Source: Lachnospiraceae bacterium | GTDB lineage: Bacteria; Bacillota; Clostridia; Lachnospirales; Lachnospiraceae | DNA length: 64,000 nt | Assembly: GCA_017427415.1 (NCBI GenBank) | Contig: JAFRSU010000062.1 | Location: forward strand, 1 to 64,000 | Direction of reading: 5' to 3' | Shown: in pieces, positions 8,743 through 15,943 of the stretch | Layout: every line of letters starts with the position of its first letter | Numbering within the stretch: the first letter of the stretch is position 1 | The notes under the pieces: model-generated | What the model was told of the DNA's origin: nothing | What the model saw: only the letters and a program-made list of their open reading frames with translations | Database searches by the model: none | Program-made: the position numbers and the translations under genes

Positions 8743-8885
8743 GGTAATGGAAGTTAGCAGAGATTATATATCTTGGAAGATAATTTGCCGATAATAGCAT
8801 ATAGGTTCAAGCTCTATGGTCTCCTTTTTTATGTCGGATATTAAAAATGACTTATCTTCTTGTTTTACTACAGGCTTCGGGATGC

Positions 8886-8914
8886 TTTACAAAATGTTTT
8901 TTTTTTGCTATTAT
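8886..8914 (+). promoter_or_regulatory. Promoter upstream of the GNAT gene
   Basis: TTTACA (8886-8891), a 17-bp spacer and TATTAT (8909-8914) lie 64 bp before ATG 8978, in an otherwise non-coding 235-bp gap. The spacer contains a run of ten T residues. Confidence 0.6.
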
Positions 8915-8977
8915 ACTATATAGAAATATATTCGGAAGAATGGTTAAGGCATGATCTGGTTTTAGGCGGAGGTTATT

Positions 8978-9526
8978 ATGATTACTTTTAGAGTTGATGA
9001 CATAATTCCCTGCATAAAGGAAGTAGCAACAGGTGATATCTACGACACTGAAGTTGTAAGGATACGTCGCAAGAGCATATTGTCGAAGTATAATAAGAAC
9101 ACAGGGTGGTATGTGAATTGGAGCAAGTTTCCGGAGGGGACAGAGGTATATGCCCTTGTGCTGAAAGGCACGAATGACATTCAGGGGATGGTGGCAATTC
9201 GGTATGATGATGAGGCAAAGGCAGTCCATGTGCTATGGGGATGCGTGGCTCCACAGAATAATATCTGGCAGTATGGTACAAAGAAATTCTCGGGTGTCGG
9301 GGGCCACTTACTGGCGATAGCATCTGATCTTTCCGTAAAACATGGTTATGAAGGTTATCTATTCGGTGAGGCAATGGACAAGGAACTGTATGATTACTAT
9401 TGTGACGAGTTTGGGGCAGCTTATTTACCGGCAATCAACAATCCATATCGTTTCATGCTTTCGGATGAGGCAACAGCTCATATAAGGGAGGTGTATACAT
9501 ATGAGTGGACAGACGAAATCATATAA
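8978..9526 (+). CDS. GNAT-like acetyltransferase (tentative)
   Basis: The 182-residue protein has the outline of a GNAT fold. A central strand pair (EVYALVLKGTNDIQGMVAIRYDDEAKAVHVLWGCVAP) is followed by KKFSGVGGHLLAIASDLSVKHGYEG, which fits motif A (xxGxGxx and helix). DKELYDYYCDEFGA is in the place of the usual C-terminal Tyr-containing segment. GGCGGAGG precedes ATG 8978. It overlaps a 62-residue downstream gene by 26 bp. GNAT/small-protein pairs can be toxin-antitoxin modules (TacT/AtaT), but those usually place the antitoxin first and use a ribbon-helix-helix partner, so an ordinary acetyltransferase is equally likely. Confidence 0.55.
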   Translation: MITFRVDDIIPCIKEVATGDIYDTEVVRIRRKSILSKYNKNTGWYVNWSKFPEGTEVYALVLKGTNDIQGMVAIRYDDEAKAVHVLWGCVAPQNNIWQYGTKKFSGVGGHLLAIASDLSVKHGYEGYLFGEAMDKELYDYYCDEFGAAYLPAINNPYRFMLSDEATAHIREVYTYEWTDEII

Positions 9527-9689
9527 GGAAAAACTGGCTATTGTGGATGAGTTTATTTCGCGCATCAACCCCTACCAGAAGCCAGAACCGCTTAAGTTCG
9601 ACTTGAGGGGATACGCAAAATACCTGAAGGAACATAATCTTTCTGGTAAGAATGTGGACGAGAATATCGTAAAAATGTTTCAATACTGA
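9501..9689 (+). CDS. Small protein coupled to the GNAT-like gene (62 aa)
   Basis: The product is small, charged and probably helical, ending LSGKNVDENIVKMFQ. A very strong GGGAGGTG site (9486-9493) precedes ATG 9501, which lies 26 bp inside the upstream gene, so the two are translationally coupled. There is no signal peptide, membrane helix or cysteine. No family was recognised with certainty. Partner or antitoxin of the GNAT protein is inferred only from the tight overlap and the high predicted translation. Confidence 0.5.
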   Translation: MSGQTKSYKEKLAIVDEFISRINPYQKPEPLKFDLRGYAKYLKEHNLSGKNVDENIVKMFQY

Positions 9690-9940
9690 TCATGGGATTG
9701 GTAAAAGGATTTGATAGTATGTTAAAGGTTGCATACACTTACTTATGCATAAACTGATTGTGTTTTTACTACAAAAAAACTGAATAATAATGGCATATTG
9801 AATGTCGGACATATAGTTTTGTATATTTTACAAAAGTTGACAAATATTATGAATTTGGATGTTTTGTGAGTCTAACTAATAGTCATCCTTTAGCAGAAGT
9901 TGATATAACACAGATTACATAACATCTTTAGGAGAAGAAT
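9690..9940. other. A+T-rich non-coding gap
   Basis: No gene or clear structure was found. TTGACA at 9837-9842 is a consensus -35, but the sequence 17 bp on (around 9860) is a poor -10. It may drive the small membrane protein starting at 9941. Confidence 0.4.
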
Positions 9941-10225
9941 ATGATTACAAAAAGGAGATTTATTTGGGGCTTTGTTTTAGTGTGCTTGGCGATAGTAATA
10001 GTATTCTTTTACGTAAATAATGAAAACAACAGTACGCCAATAACTTTTGACAGCAGTGATTTGGAAATAAAAGATTTACAAGACGATAAGCAAAGCACTG
10101 AATTACGCGAGAAAAGACAGGATGAATATCTTGAAGATATGGTAAATAAAATGATTGAAGAACAGGAAATTGATACTCAGGATGAGAAAGAGTATTATCG
10201 ACAAAAACTATTAGGAGAAAACTGA
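9941..10225 (+). CDS. Small membrane-anchored protein with charged tail (94 aa)
   Basis: After MITKRR comes a single hydrophobic helix (about 7-25), then an acidic and highly charged tail with heptad-like Glu/Lys/Gln runs (about 40-94) that probably forms a helix or coiled coil. There is no lipobox or signal-peptidase site, so it is likely a signal-anchored protein with its tail outside the cell. TTTAGGAGAAG precedes ATG 9941. No family was recognised. It sits alone at the end of the accessory island and is followed by a shared terminator. Confidence 0.55.
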   Translation: MITKRRFIWGFVLVCLAIVIVFFYVNNENNSTPITFDSSDLEIKDLQDDKQSTELREKRQDEYLEDMVNKMIEEQEIDTQDEKEYYRQKLLGEN

Positions 10226-10245
10226 CATATTTATTGGACTTATTG

Positions 10246-10280
10246 AAAAATGCCAACGAAATTAGCTCGTTGGCATTTTT
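10246..10280. terminator. Bidirectional terminator between the small membrane gene and metH
   Basis: AAAAATGCCAACGA (10246-10259) pairs perfectly with TCGTTGGCATTTTT (10267-10280) around a 7-nt loop. A-tract and T-tract flanks let it work for the plus-strand gene ending at 10225 and for metH on the minus strand (stop at 10284). Confidence 0.85.
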
Positions 10281-10283
10281 CGT

Positions 10284-12887
10284 TTATTTCCCAAATACTT
10301 CTTTAGCATATTTAACTGTGTCCATGGCTTGAGGTGAATATCTGTCGGCACCGATCTTGTCGGCGTATTCCTGCGTGAGAACCGCACCGCCTACCACGAC
10401 TTTACAGAACGGAGCTTTTTCTCGGAGTTGCTTAATCGTCTCTTCCATGCTGACTACGGTGGTGGTCATAAGGGCACTTAAGCCTACCAGCTTGATGTTG
10501 TGTTCAAGCACCGTATCCACTATGGTCTCGGGAGCCACGTCTTTACCTAAATCTATAACGGTATAATCGTAATTCTCCAAAAGTACTTTTACTATGTTTT
10601 TACCTATATCGTGTATGTCACCTTTAACGGTAGCCATGACCACAGTACCCTTGGACTCGCCCTTGGTACCGTTTTCCGCATAGTATTGTTTTATCACATC
10701 AAAAGCGGCCTTTGCTGCATCGGCACTCATAAGGAGCTGGGGCAGGAAGGTTTTCTTTTCTTCGAAACTTTTTCCGACTGTATCAAGTCCCGGAATCAGG
10801 TTGTTGTCTATGATATCGATGGGAGTGGAGCCGGCTGCGAGCATAGCCTTGCATTCGGCACCTGCTTTATCTATCATACCCTTTACTACAGCGTTGAAAA
10901 GAGCTGACTGTCCGGACTGCGCATCTGCATTTTGGGTTGAACCGTCTTTGGGTCCGTTAGCGCCTGAACCTACATTACCGGCAGTACCGACAGCTCCGGC
11001 AGGTGTAGTATACGGATCGGTCTTTCCACTGTATTTTTCGATATATCTTAAGCACTGATTATCAAAACCGCGCAGGGTAAGGAAGCTGTCATAAGCAGCC
11101 ATAAGTCTCTCGTCAAGAGGGTTGATGATACCTGCGGAGAGACCGTTTTCCATGGCAAGGGTAAAGAAGGTGCTGGTCATGATACTTCTTAATGGCAGTC
11201 CGAAACTGACATTTGAAACACCGAGTACGGTATTAACTCCGAAGGTTTCGTGTATTTTTCTCAAAGCTTCCAGCGTCACTTTGGCATTATTTATATCCGT
11301 GCTGACAGTCATGGTAAGCGAGTCAAATATCAGGTCTTTCTTATCTATACCGTATTCCTTCGCCTTATTGATGATCTTTTCGGCTATAGCCACACGTTCG
11401 TCCGCAGTCTCGGGTATACCCGATTCATCAAGAGTCAGAGCTACCACGGCAGCACCATATTTCTTAGCTAAAGGCAGTACGGCTTCCATGCTTTCCTGCT
11501 TGCCGTTTACACTGTTGAGCAGGGGCTTGCCGTTGTAAATACGCAGTGCCCTCTCCATTGTTTTTATATCGGAAGTATCTATCTGCAGCGGAAGAGTACT
11601 GATGGCAGTGATCTCTTCTATGGCAGTCTCCATCATCTCACATTCATCTATCTCAGGGAGACCGACATTAACATCAAGTATGTCGGAGCCTGCTTCTTCC
11701 TCGGCTATGGCTTCGTTTATGATATAATTGATATCTTTATCCCTTAATGCCTGTTTTAACGCCTTTTTACCTGTCGGATTGATACGCTCACCTATAAGCA
11801 GAGGCTTGTCACCGAAGTATACAGCATGTGTATAGGATGAGATAACTGTAAGGTTTTTGGGTGCGACAGGATCGAGGAGAATATCTTGATAGCCACATCG
11901 AACAGAAGAACTGTCACAATGGGTGCTTGAATTGTCGGCACCGGAGTTGCATCCGGTATCCGTAACGGTGCGACCGAGAGAAGTCTCACACATACGGATG
12001 GCCGCATTTATATGTTCCGGTGTGGAACCGCAGCATCCGCCGACTATAGCGGCACCGCCCTTTACCAGTTCGAGTTCATCTGCTGAGAACTCTTCCGGAC
12101 CGACATCAAAAGTAGTAACTCCGTTGACCACTTTAGGCAGTCCGGCATTGGGCTGCACTATGATGGGAGTGGAGCAGACCTTCGTGATAACCGGCAGGAA
12201 CTTTAAAAACTGCTTGGGACCGAATCCGCAGTTCATACCGAGGACATCTACGTCTAGTCCCTCAACTAATGCCACATAAGCCTCTAAGTCACCGCCCGTA
12301 AGCAGCCTTCCGTTCTCATCCGGAGCTACCGAAACAAATAAAGGAAGGTCTGAATTCTCTTTTGCAGCGATGATGGCAGCCTTAAGGTCATACAGATCTG
12401 TAAACGTCTCAAAGAAAAGCAGATCCGCACCGGCCTTTACCCCCGCTTTTACTATCTCCGTATAAGCAGCTTCAGCCTCATCAAAGGACACATTTCCGAT
12501 GGGTTTTAAGAGCTTTCCTAAAGGACCCACATCCAATGCTGCAAAATGAGGCTTTCTTGCATAAACGCTGTTACTTTCTTTTTCAAACTTATCTATGGCA
12601 ATACGGACCAGCTCGATACCCTTTCCTATCAGCGTATCAAGATCATATTCGCAATGCTCAAGTTTATACTTGTTGGCTCCGAAGGTGTTAGCCGTAATGA
12701 TATTCGAGCCTGCATTAAGGTATCTGGTGTGGATACCTGTAAGCACCTCAGGATGCGTGATATTCCAGGTCTCCGGAATCTCTCCGCCCTTCATGCCTTC
12801 AGCCTGAAGGAGAGTACCCATGGCGCCGTCGGAGAAAAGAAGTTCCTTGCCTATAAGTGATTTTAATAATTTTGCGTTTTCGTTCAT
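10284..12887 (-). CDS. metH: Cobalamin-dependent methionine synthase lacking the activation domain
   Basis: The enzyme transfers a methyl group from 5-methyltetrahydrofolate through cobalamin to homocysteine. Its 867 residues hold a homocysteine-binding barrel (about 1-300, zinc-site MNCGFG and GGCCGS), a pterin-binding barrel (about 340-600, opening GERINPTGKK) and a cobalamin cap and Rossmann domain (about 665-867, with the cobalt-ligand motif DIHDIG). Low-complexity Gly/Ser/Asn/Asp-rich linkers join them (about 300-335 and 620-650). The C-terminal reactivation domain of the ~1200-residue E. coli enzyme is absent and is supplied by the separate gene 44 bp upstream (12932-13600). metF lies further upstream on the same strand. 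The repeat at 12903-12928 sits in the gap. Confidence 0.95.
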   Translation of the reverse strand: MNENAKLLKSLIGKELLFSDGAMGTLLQAEGMKGGEIPETWNITHPEVLTGIHTRYLNAGSNIITANTFGANKYKLEHCEYDLDTLIGKGIELVRIAIDKFEKESNSVYARKPHFAALDVGPLGKLLKPIGNVSFDEAEAAYTEIVKAGVKAGADLLFFETFTDLYDLKAAIIAAKENSDLPLFVSVAPDENGRLLTGGDLEAYVALVEGLDVDVLGMNCGFGPKQFLKFLPVITKVCSTPIIVQPNAGLPKVVNGVTTFDVGPEEFSADELELVKGGAAIVGGCCGSTPEHINAAIRMCETSLGRTVTDTGCNSGADNSSTHCDSSSVRCGYQDILLDPVAPKNLTVISSYTHAVYFGDKPLLIGERINPTGKKALKQALRDKDINYIINEAIAEEEAGSDILDVNVGLPEIDECEMMETAIEEITAISTLPLQIDTSDIKTMERALRIYNGKPLLNSVNGKQESMEAVLPLAKKYGAAVVALTLDESGIPETADERVAIAEKIINKAKEYGIDKKDLIFDSLTMTVSTDINNAKVTLEALRKIHETFGVNTVLGVSNVSFGLPLRSIMTSTFFTLAMENGLSAGIINPLDERLMAAYDSFLTLRGFDNQCLRYIEKYSGKTDPYTTPAGAVGTAGNVGSGANGPKDGSTQNADAQSGQSALFNAVVKGMIDKAGAECKAMLAAGSTPIDIIDNNLIPGLDTVGKSFEEKKTFLPQLLMSADAAKAAFDVIKQYYAENGTKGESKGTVVMATVKGDIHDIGKNIVKVLLENYDYTVIDLGKDVAPETIVDTVLEHNIKLVGLSALMTTTVVSMEETIKQLREKAPFCKVVVGGAVLTQEYADKIGADRYSPQAMDTVKYAKEVFGK

Positions 12888-12902
12888 ATGTGTTCCTCAT
12901 AT

Positions 12903-12928
12903 AAGATTCTTTGCTTCGCTCAGAATGA
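12903..12928 (-). repeat. Dispersed repeat family A, single copy
   Basis: This copy reads AAGATTCTTTGCTTCGCTCA and onward to GAATGAT on the plus strand. It is the reverse complement of the GTCATTCTGAGCGAAGCGAAGAATC-type unit seen also at 29625, 30409, 31156, 56635 and 61868. It lies between the activation-protein gene and metH. Confidence 0.75.
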
Positions 12929-12931
12929 TGC

Positions 12932-13600
12932 TTATAGTACACCGATAACTGCTGTGATGCTCTTTGACGGGCTCATAAGCAGTGCAGAATTAAGGCTCAT
13001 ACCCAGATTCTTTTCTAAACCTAAAAGCCTGAAGAAATCATTCTGATGTTCCAGGCTGAAATCCCCGTAACCGGGACTGAAGCGCATCTTAAAAGTATTA
13101 TTAATAAAAGAGTCCTTGATACGTTCCGTAACCTCATCCGCAAAAGCTTCTATGGCAGATGCACCTGCAGCCTGAAGTATGGCAGGTTTTATGGTGGAGC
13201 GGCCGTTGTAGCGCCTTATCAGCATATCCACACCCGGACCTATAGTAGCAGCAAAAAGAATAGCCTGCCTGCACCCTTTAATATGTGCCGCCAGACGGGC
13301 ACTTTTGATAGTCAGAACCGACTTGGACAGATCGATTTTATCATTATCTTCGATATCGGATATAGTGCTTGTGCCATTCTGTGACAATATACAGGAGTCA
13401 TCTGTTACCTTTAGATCATACACCTCATAAGCACACCTCGGAGTGGCAGCTTCCGCAACTTTTTTGGTAAGTTCATCCACTATCTTCTCCAGTTCCGCAT
13501 CTAACGGAACTTCACCGCCGAAATGATACCCGAGATACCGGTATGTTTCTTTTTTATCAATATTCAGTTTTGTTCCGTCTTTGTAATTTATAATATTCAT
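12932..13600 (-). CDS. Stand-alone methionine synthase reactivation-domain protein
   Basis: The 222-residue protein matches the vitamin-B12-dependent methionine synthase activation domain, normally the C-terminus of MetH, which binds S-adenosylmethionine and allows reductive remethylation of oxidised cobalamin. Supporting stretches are AATIGPGVDMLIRRYN, QAAGASAIEAFADEV and, most telling, MRFSPGYGDFSLEHQ near the C-terminus, the family's RxSPGYGD AdoMet-binding motif. It lies directly upstream of an activation-domain-less metH on the same strand, so the two should act together. ATG at 13600 is the only start consistent with the family's N-terminus. Confidence 0.85.
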   Translation of the reverse strand: MNIINYKDGTKLNIDKKETYRYLGYHFGGEVPLDAELEKIVDELTKKVAEAATPRCAYEVYDLKVTDDSCILSQNGTSTISDIEDNDKIDLSKSVLTIKSARLAAHIKGCRQAILFAATIGPGVDMLIRRYNGRSTIKPAILQAAGASAIEAFADEVTERIKDSFINNTFKMRFSPGYGDFSLEHQNDFFRLLGLEKNLGMSLNSALLMSPSKSITAVIGVL

Positions 13601-13696
13601 GAGTTTATTATTTTTGATTTTTATGATTATGCAAATTAGTCTGGGTAGTGTTTACACCTCATCAGTACTTCCCTTCACCAGGGATAGCTTATAAGG

Positions 13697-13726
13697 TTGC
13701 AGACTTGATCAGACTCGAGGTATGTA
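13697..13726 (+). promoter_or_regulatory. Weak candidate promoter for the structured RNA element
   Basis: TTGCAG (13697-13702), an 18-bp spacer and TATGTA (13721-13726) end 4 bp before the 5' arm of the structured element. The -35 is fair and the -10 weak. The placement is suggestive, but this could be chance. Confidence 0.25.
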
Positions 13727-13730
13727 CTAA

Positions 13731-13976
13731 GGGGAGGAGGTGCGGCCTGACGGGATAAAACCATAAAGCGAGCAGCCGGATATGCACGTTTCAATGCACA
13801 TCCGAACAAGGCAAAAACCGGTTAACCAAACCGGTTTTTGAGCGAAGCCTAAAGCATGTCCGGCATCAGGCGGACATGCGATTGCGAGCGTCCGAAGAGA
13901 GGATGCGCAGTGGGACGTTAAGCATATCCCTGCGAGCGGTGACGGGTTTTATACCGTCAGGTCGTATCTCCTCCCC
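13731..13976 (+). ncRNA. Candidate structured RNA (~246 nt) closed by a 32-bp helix
   Basis: The ends pair over 32 positions (13731-13762 with 13945-13976): 28 Watson-Crick, three G-U and one mismatch. All three wobbles put G in the 5' arm and T in the 3' arm, so they pair only if the plus strand is transcribed, opposite to metF and metH. Inside are at least four hairpins: 13777-13804; a perfect 12-bp stem 13812-13823/13829-13840; a perfect 9-bp stem 13854-13862/13871-13879; and 13883-13909, including another G-U. A GGGA/TCCC pair (13912-13930) lies near the end. No open frame of note is present. It matches no 6S, SRP, RNase P, tmRNA or riboswitch signature that I know. A MITE-like mobile element with long inverted ends is the main alternative. 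Confidence 0.55.
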
Positions 13977-13986
13977 GGAGATTCCC

Positions 13987-14856
13987 CTACCTCGGCGCTA
14001 TAAACGACAGGTTCCTGAAGATCTCCCCTGCCACCTCCGGATGGTTCATGGTATAGATATGCACGCAGTTAACCCCGTTAGCGAACAGGTCTATGATCTG
14101 CTCGGTGGCATATGCGATACCGGCCTGCTTCATAGCCTCGGGATTGTCCCCGAAGTGATCGACGATCATCTTGAAGCGCGGCGGCACCAGATTGCCCGAC
14201 AGCGAAATGATACGTGCTATCTGAGCCTTGTTGGTAACAGGCATGATACCTGCATCTATAGGCACATCGACACCCTTTTTAAGGAGCTTATACATGTAGT
14301 TGTATAAGATATTATTGTCGAAAAACATCTGGGTGATCAGAAAATCACAGCCCGCCTCAACCTTGCGCTTGGTATACTCGATATCCTCATCGACGGACTT
14401 TGACTCCGGATGCCCTTCGGGATAGCAGGCACCTGCTATGCAGAAGTCGCCCATCGACTTGATCTCAGCCATCAGGTCCTCAGAATGCTTGTAATCCTTT
14501 GAAGGCTCAAAACCGCTGTCTGCAGGTATATCACCGCGCAGAGCCAGGATATTTTCTATGCCGTGCTCCTTGTAAGCGTTAACCATGTGTCTTACGGTTT
14601 CCCTGTCTGAGGACACACAGGTAAGATGCCCGAGTGCCGGGATACCGCATACATTCTGGATCTCATTGGCCAGATCCACAGTATATTTGCTCGTACCGCC
14701 CGTGGCACCGTAGGTCACGCTCATATAGTCGGGCTTAAATGAGGCGGTCTCTGCCACCACCTTCTTTGCTGCCTCTAAGTTCTCCCATTTTTTGGGAGGA
14801 AACAGCTCGCAGCTTATATGGGGTTTGTTATCTTTTAACAGGTCGATGATCTTCAT
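13987..14856 (-). CDS. metF: 5,10-methylenetetrahydrofolate reductase
   Basis: MetF reduces 5,10-methylene- to 5-methyltetrahydrofolate, the methyl donor for the methionine synthase encoded downstream. The 289-residue TIM-barrel flavoprotein shows the family hallmarks: SCELFPPK near residue 15, DYMSVTYGATGG, GHLTCVSSDR, NILALRGDIP and DFLITQMFFDN. ATG 14856 follows AAAGGA at good spacing; longer in-frame extensions upstream run through the promoter. The gene has its own promoter (14951-14979), and the structured element at 13731-13976 separates it from the activation protein gene. Confidence 0.95.
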   Translation of the reverse strand: MKIIDLLKDNKPHISCELFPPKKWENLEAAKKVVAETASFKPDYMSVTYGATGGTSKYTVDLANEIQNVCGIPALGHLTCVSSDRETVRHMVNAYKEHGIENILALRGDIPADSGFEPSKDYKHSEDLMAEIKSMGDFCIAGACYPEGHPESKSVDEDIEYTKRKVEAGCDFLITQMFFDNNILYNYMYKLLKKGVDVPIDAGIMPVTNKAQIARIISLSGNLVPPRFKMIVDHFGDNPEAMKQAGIAYATEQIIDLFANGVNCVHIYTMNHPEVAGEIFRNLSFIAPR

Positions 14857-14950
14857 GACAGGCATTCCTTTCAGTTTATAAAAATTAAATGAAATAATTC
14901 GTAAATCACGCTCAAGTATAGTTTTTTGCTTGATTAGATATACCAAATAT

Positions 14951-14979
14951 AGTATAATTAAAAATTATGAAAATGTAAA
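14951..14979 (-). promoter_or_regulatory. metF promoter
   Basis: On the minus strand TTTACA (14979-14974), a 17-bp spacer and TATACT (14956-14951) form a near-consensus promoter. It gives an untranslated leader of about 90 nt. No S-box or folate riboswitch pattern was seen in that leader. Confidence 0.7.
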
Positions 14980-15052
14980 CCGATTATTTTAATAAATATT
15001 TTTTATAATAGATTATTTGTGACTGATTTAGACGGTTACCCGGGAGTTATTA

Positions 15053-15553
15053 ATGGATAACATAAAAAAAAGTAATAAAAAGCATCTGCATACGGTAATA
15101 TTTATCGTATATATGGCTTTTTTGATATATTTCCTGTTCTTTTCCGATATGTTCGGGAGAACGAGAGCATATGAGTATTACAGGTACAGCATTGTACCGT
15201 TTACGGAGATAAAAAGGTATTGGAATTTATTTACCCAGGGCGACTGGATGCCCTTTGTCATAAATGTATGCGGCAATGTGGTATTGTTTATGCCGTTCGG
15301 CTATATGTTCGGGATGTTTGCCGACAGGAGACAGACCGGAGCGATCATGGGGCTGTTCGATACGTTTGTGGCAGCATTTCTGATGATCCTTGTCGTTGAA
15401 ACCTGCCAGTTGCTCACAAAAGTCGGAGTATTCGATGTGGATGATATAATACTCAATGTATCCGGAGCACTGTTGGGATATGCTGCATACAGGATCGTAA
15501 GATACATAAAGCAGGGGAAAGGAAAGAACGATGGCAAAAAGAAAGGAAAATAA
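15053..15553 (+). CDS. VanZ-family membrane protein
   Basis: The 166-residue protein has four or so membrane helices (about 10-30, 60-85, 95-120, 130-150). It carries the VanZ hallmarks FVINVCGNVVLFMPFGYM and VVETCQLLTKVGVFDVDDIILNVSGALLG, where the E-x-x-Q and D-x-D-D-x-x-x-N residues are conserved. The family is named after the teicoplanin-resistance gene, but most genomic copies have no shown role in resistance. The next gene starts within its last 23 bp. CGGGAG precedes ATG 15053. Confidence 0.9.
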   Translation: MDNIKKSNKKHLHTVIFIVYMAFLIYFLFFSDMFGRTRAYEYYRYSIVPFTEIKRYWNLFTQGDWMPFVINVCGNVVLFMPFGYMFGMFADRRQTGAIMGLFDTFVAAFLMILVVETCQLLTKVGVFDVDDIILNVSGALLGYAAYRIVRYIKQGKGKNDGKKKGK

Positions 15554-15851
15554 CGTTCAGTTCAGAAAGAGCGGTTTTACGGCAAAGGCGGTAACTGCTC
15601 TGATCGCAGGGATAGTAACGTTTATCATATTTATAGTGCTGATCGTGTGGGCAGGGATAAAGGAAGATACACCCAAAGCCTTTGCCATATGCGGGACTGC
15701 AGCACTTGTAGTCAGCTTTATAGGACTTATAGTATCGATAAAGTGTGTGAAGGAGCAGGACGGCGGATATGCGGTGCCTTATGCGGGCATGGCGGTAAAC
15801 GGCATCACTTTTATCACATATATGGTCACATATATACTCGGCCTGGTGTGA
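15531..15851 (+). CDS. DUF6142-like small membrane protein
   Basis: This 106-residue protein has a basic start followed by three hydrophobic helices (about 15-42, 48-66, 84-104). Its FRKSGFTAKAVTALIAG opening and Tyr/Ala/Gly-rich last helices resemble the DUF6142 family of Clostridia. Its start overlaps the VanZ gene by 23 bp, so the two are co-translated. Function unknown; a shared envelope role is suggested only by the overlap. Confidence 0.7.
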   Translation: MAKRKENNVQFRKSGFTAKAVTALIAGIVTFIIFIVLIVWAGIKEDTPKAFAICGTAALVVSFIGLIVSIKCVKEQDGGYAVPYAGMAVNGITFITYMVTYILGLV

Positions 15852-15943
15852 GCGGTTTTCACATTTATTTTTCATCACGGACAAATGGTTTTCACATTTC
15901 TGCACGATAATCAACTGCAGAATAATATCTATTGGAGGTTCAC

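Noticed and set aside
14857-14944. S-box or folate riboswitch ahead of metF
   Set aside because: The ~90-nt leader is A+T-rich and shows none of the conserved stems or boxes.
15053-15553. Glycopeptide resistance locus (VanZ)
   Set aside because: No vanH, vanA, vanX, vanR or vanS cluster is present; isolated VanZ-family genes are common in Clostridia.
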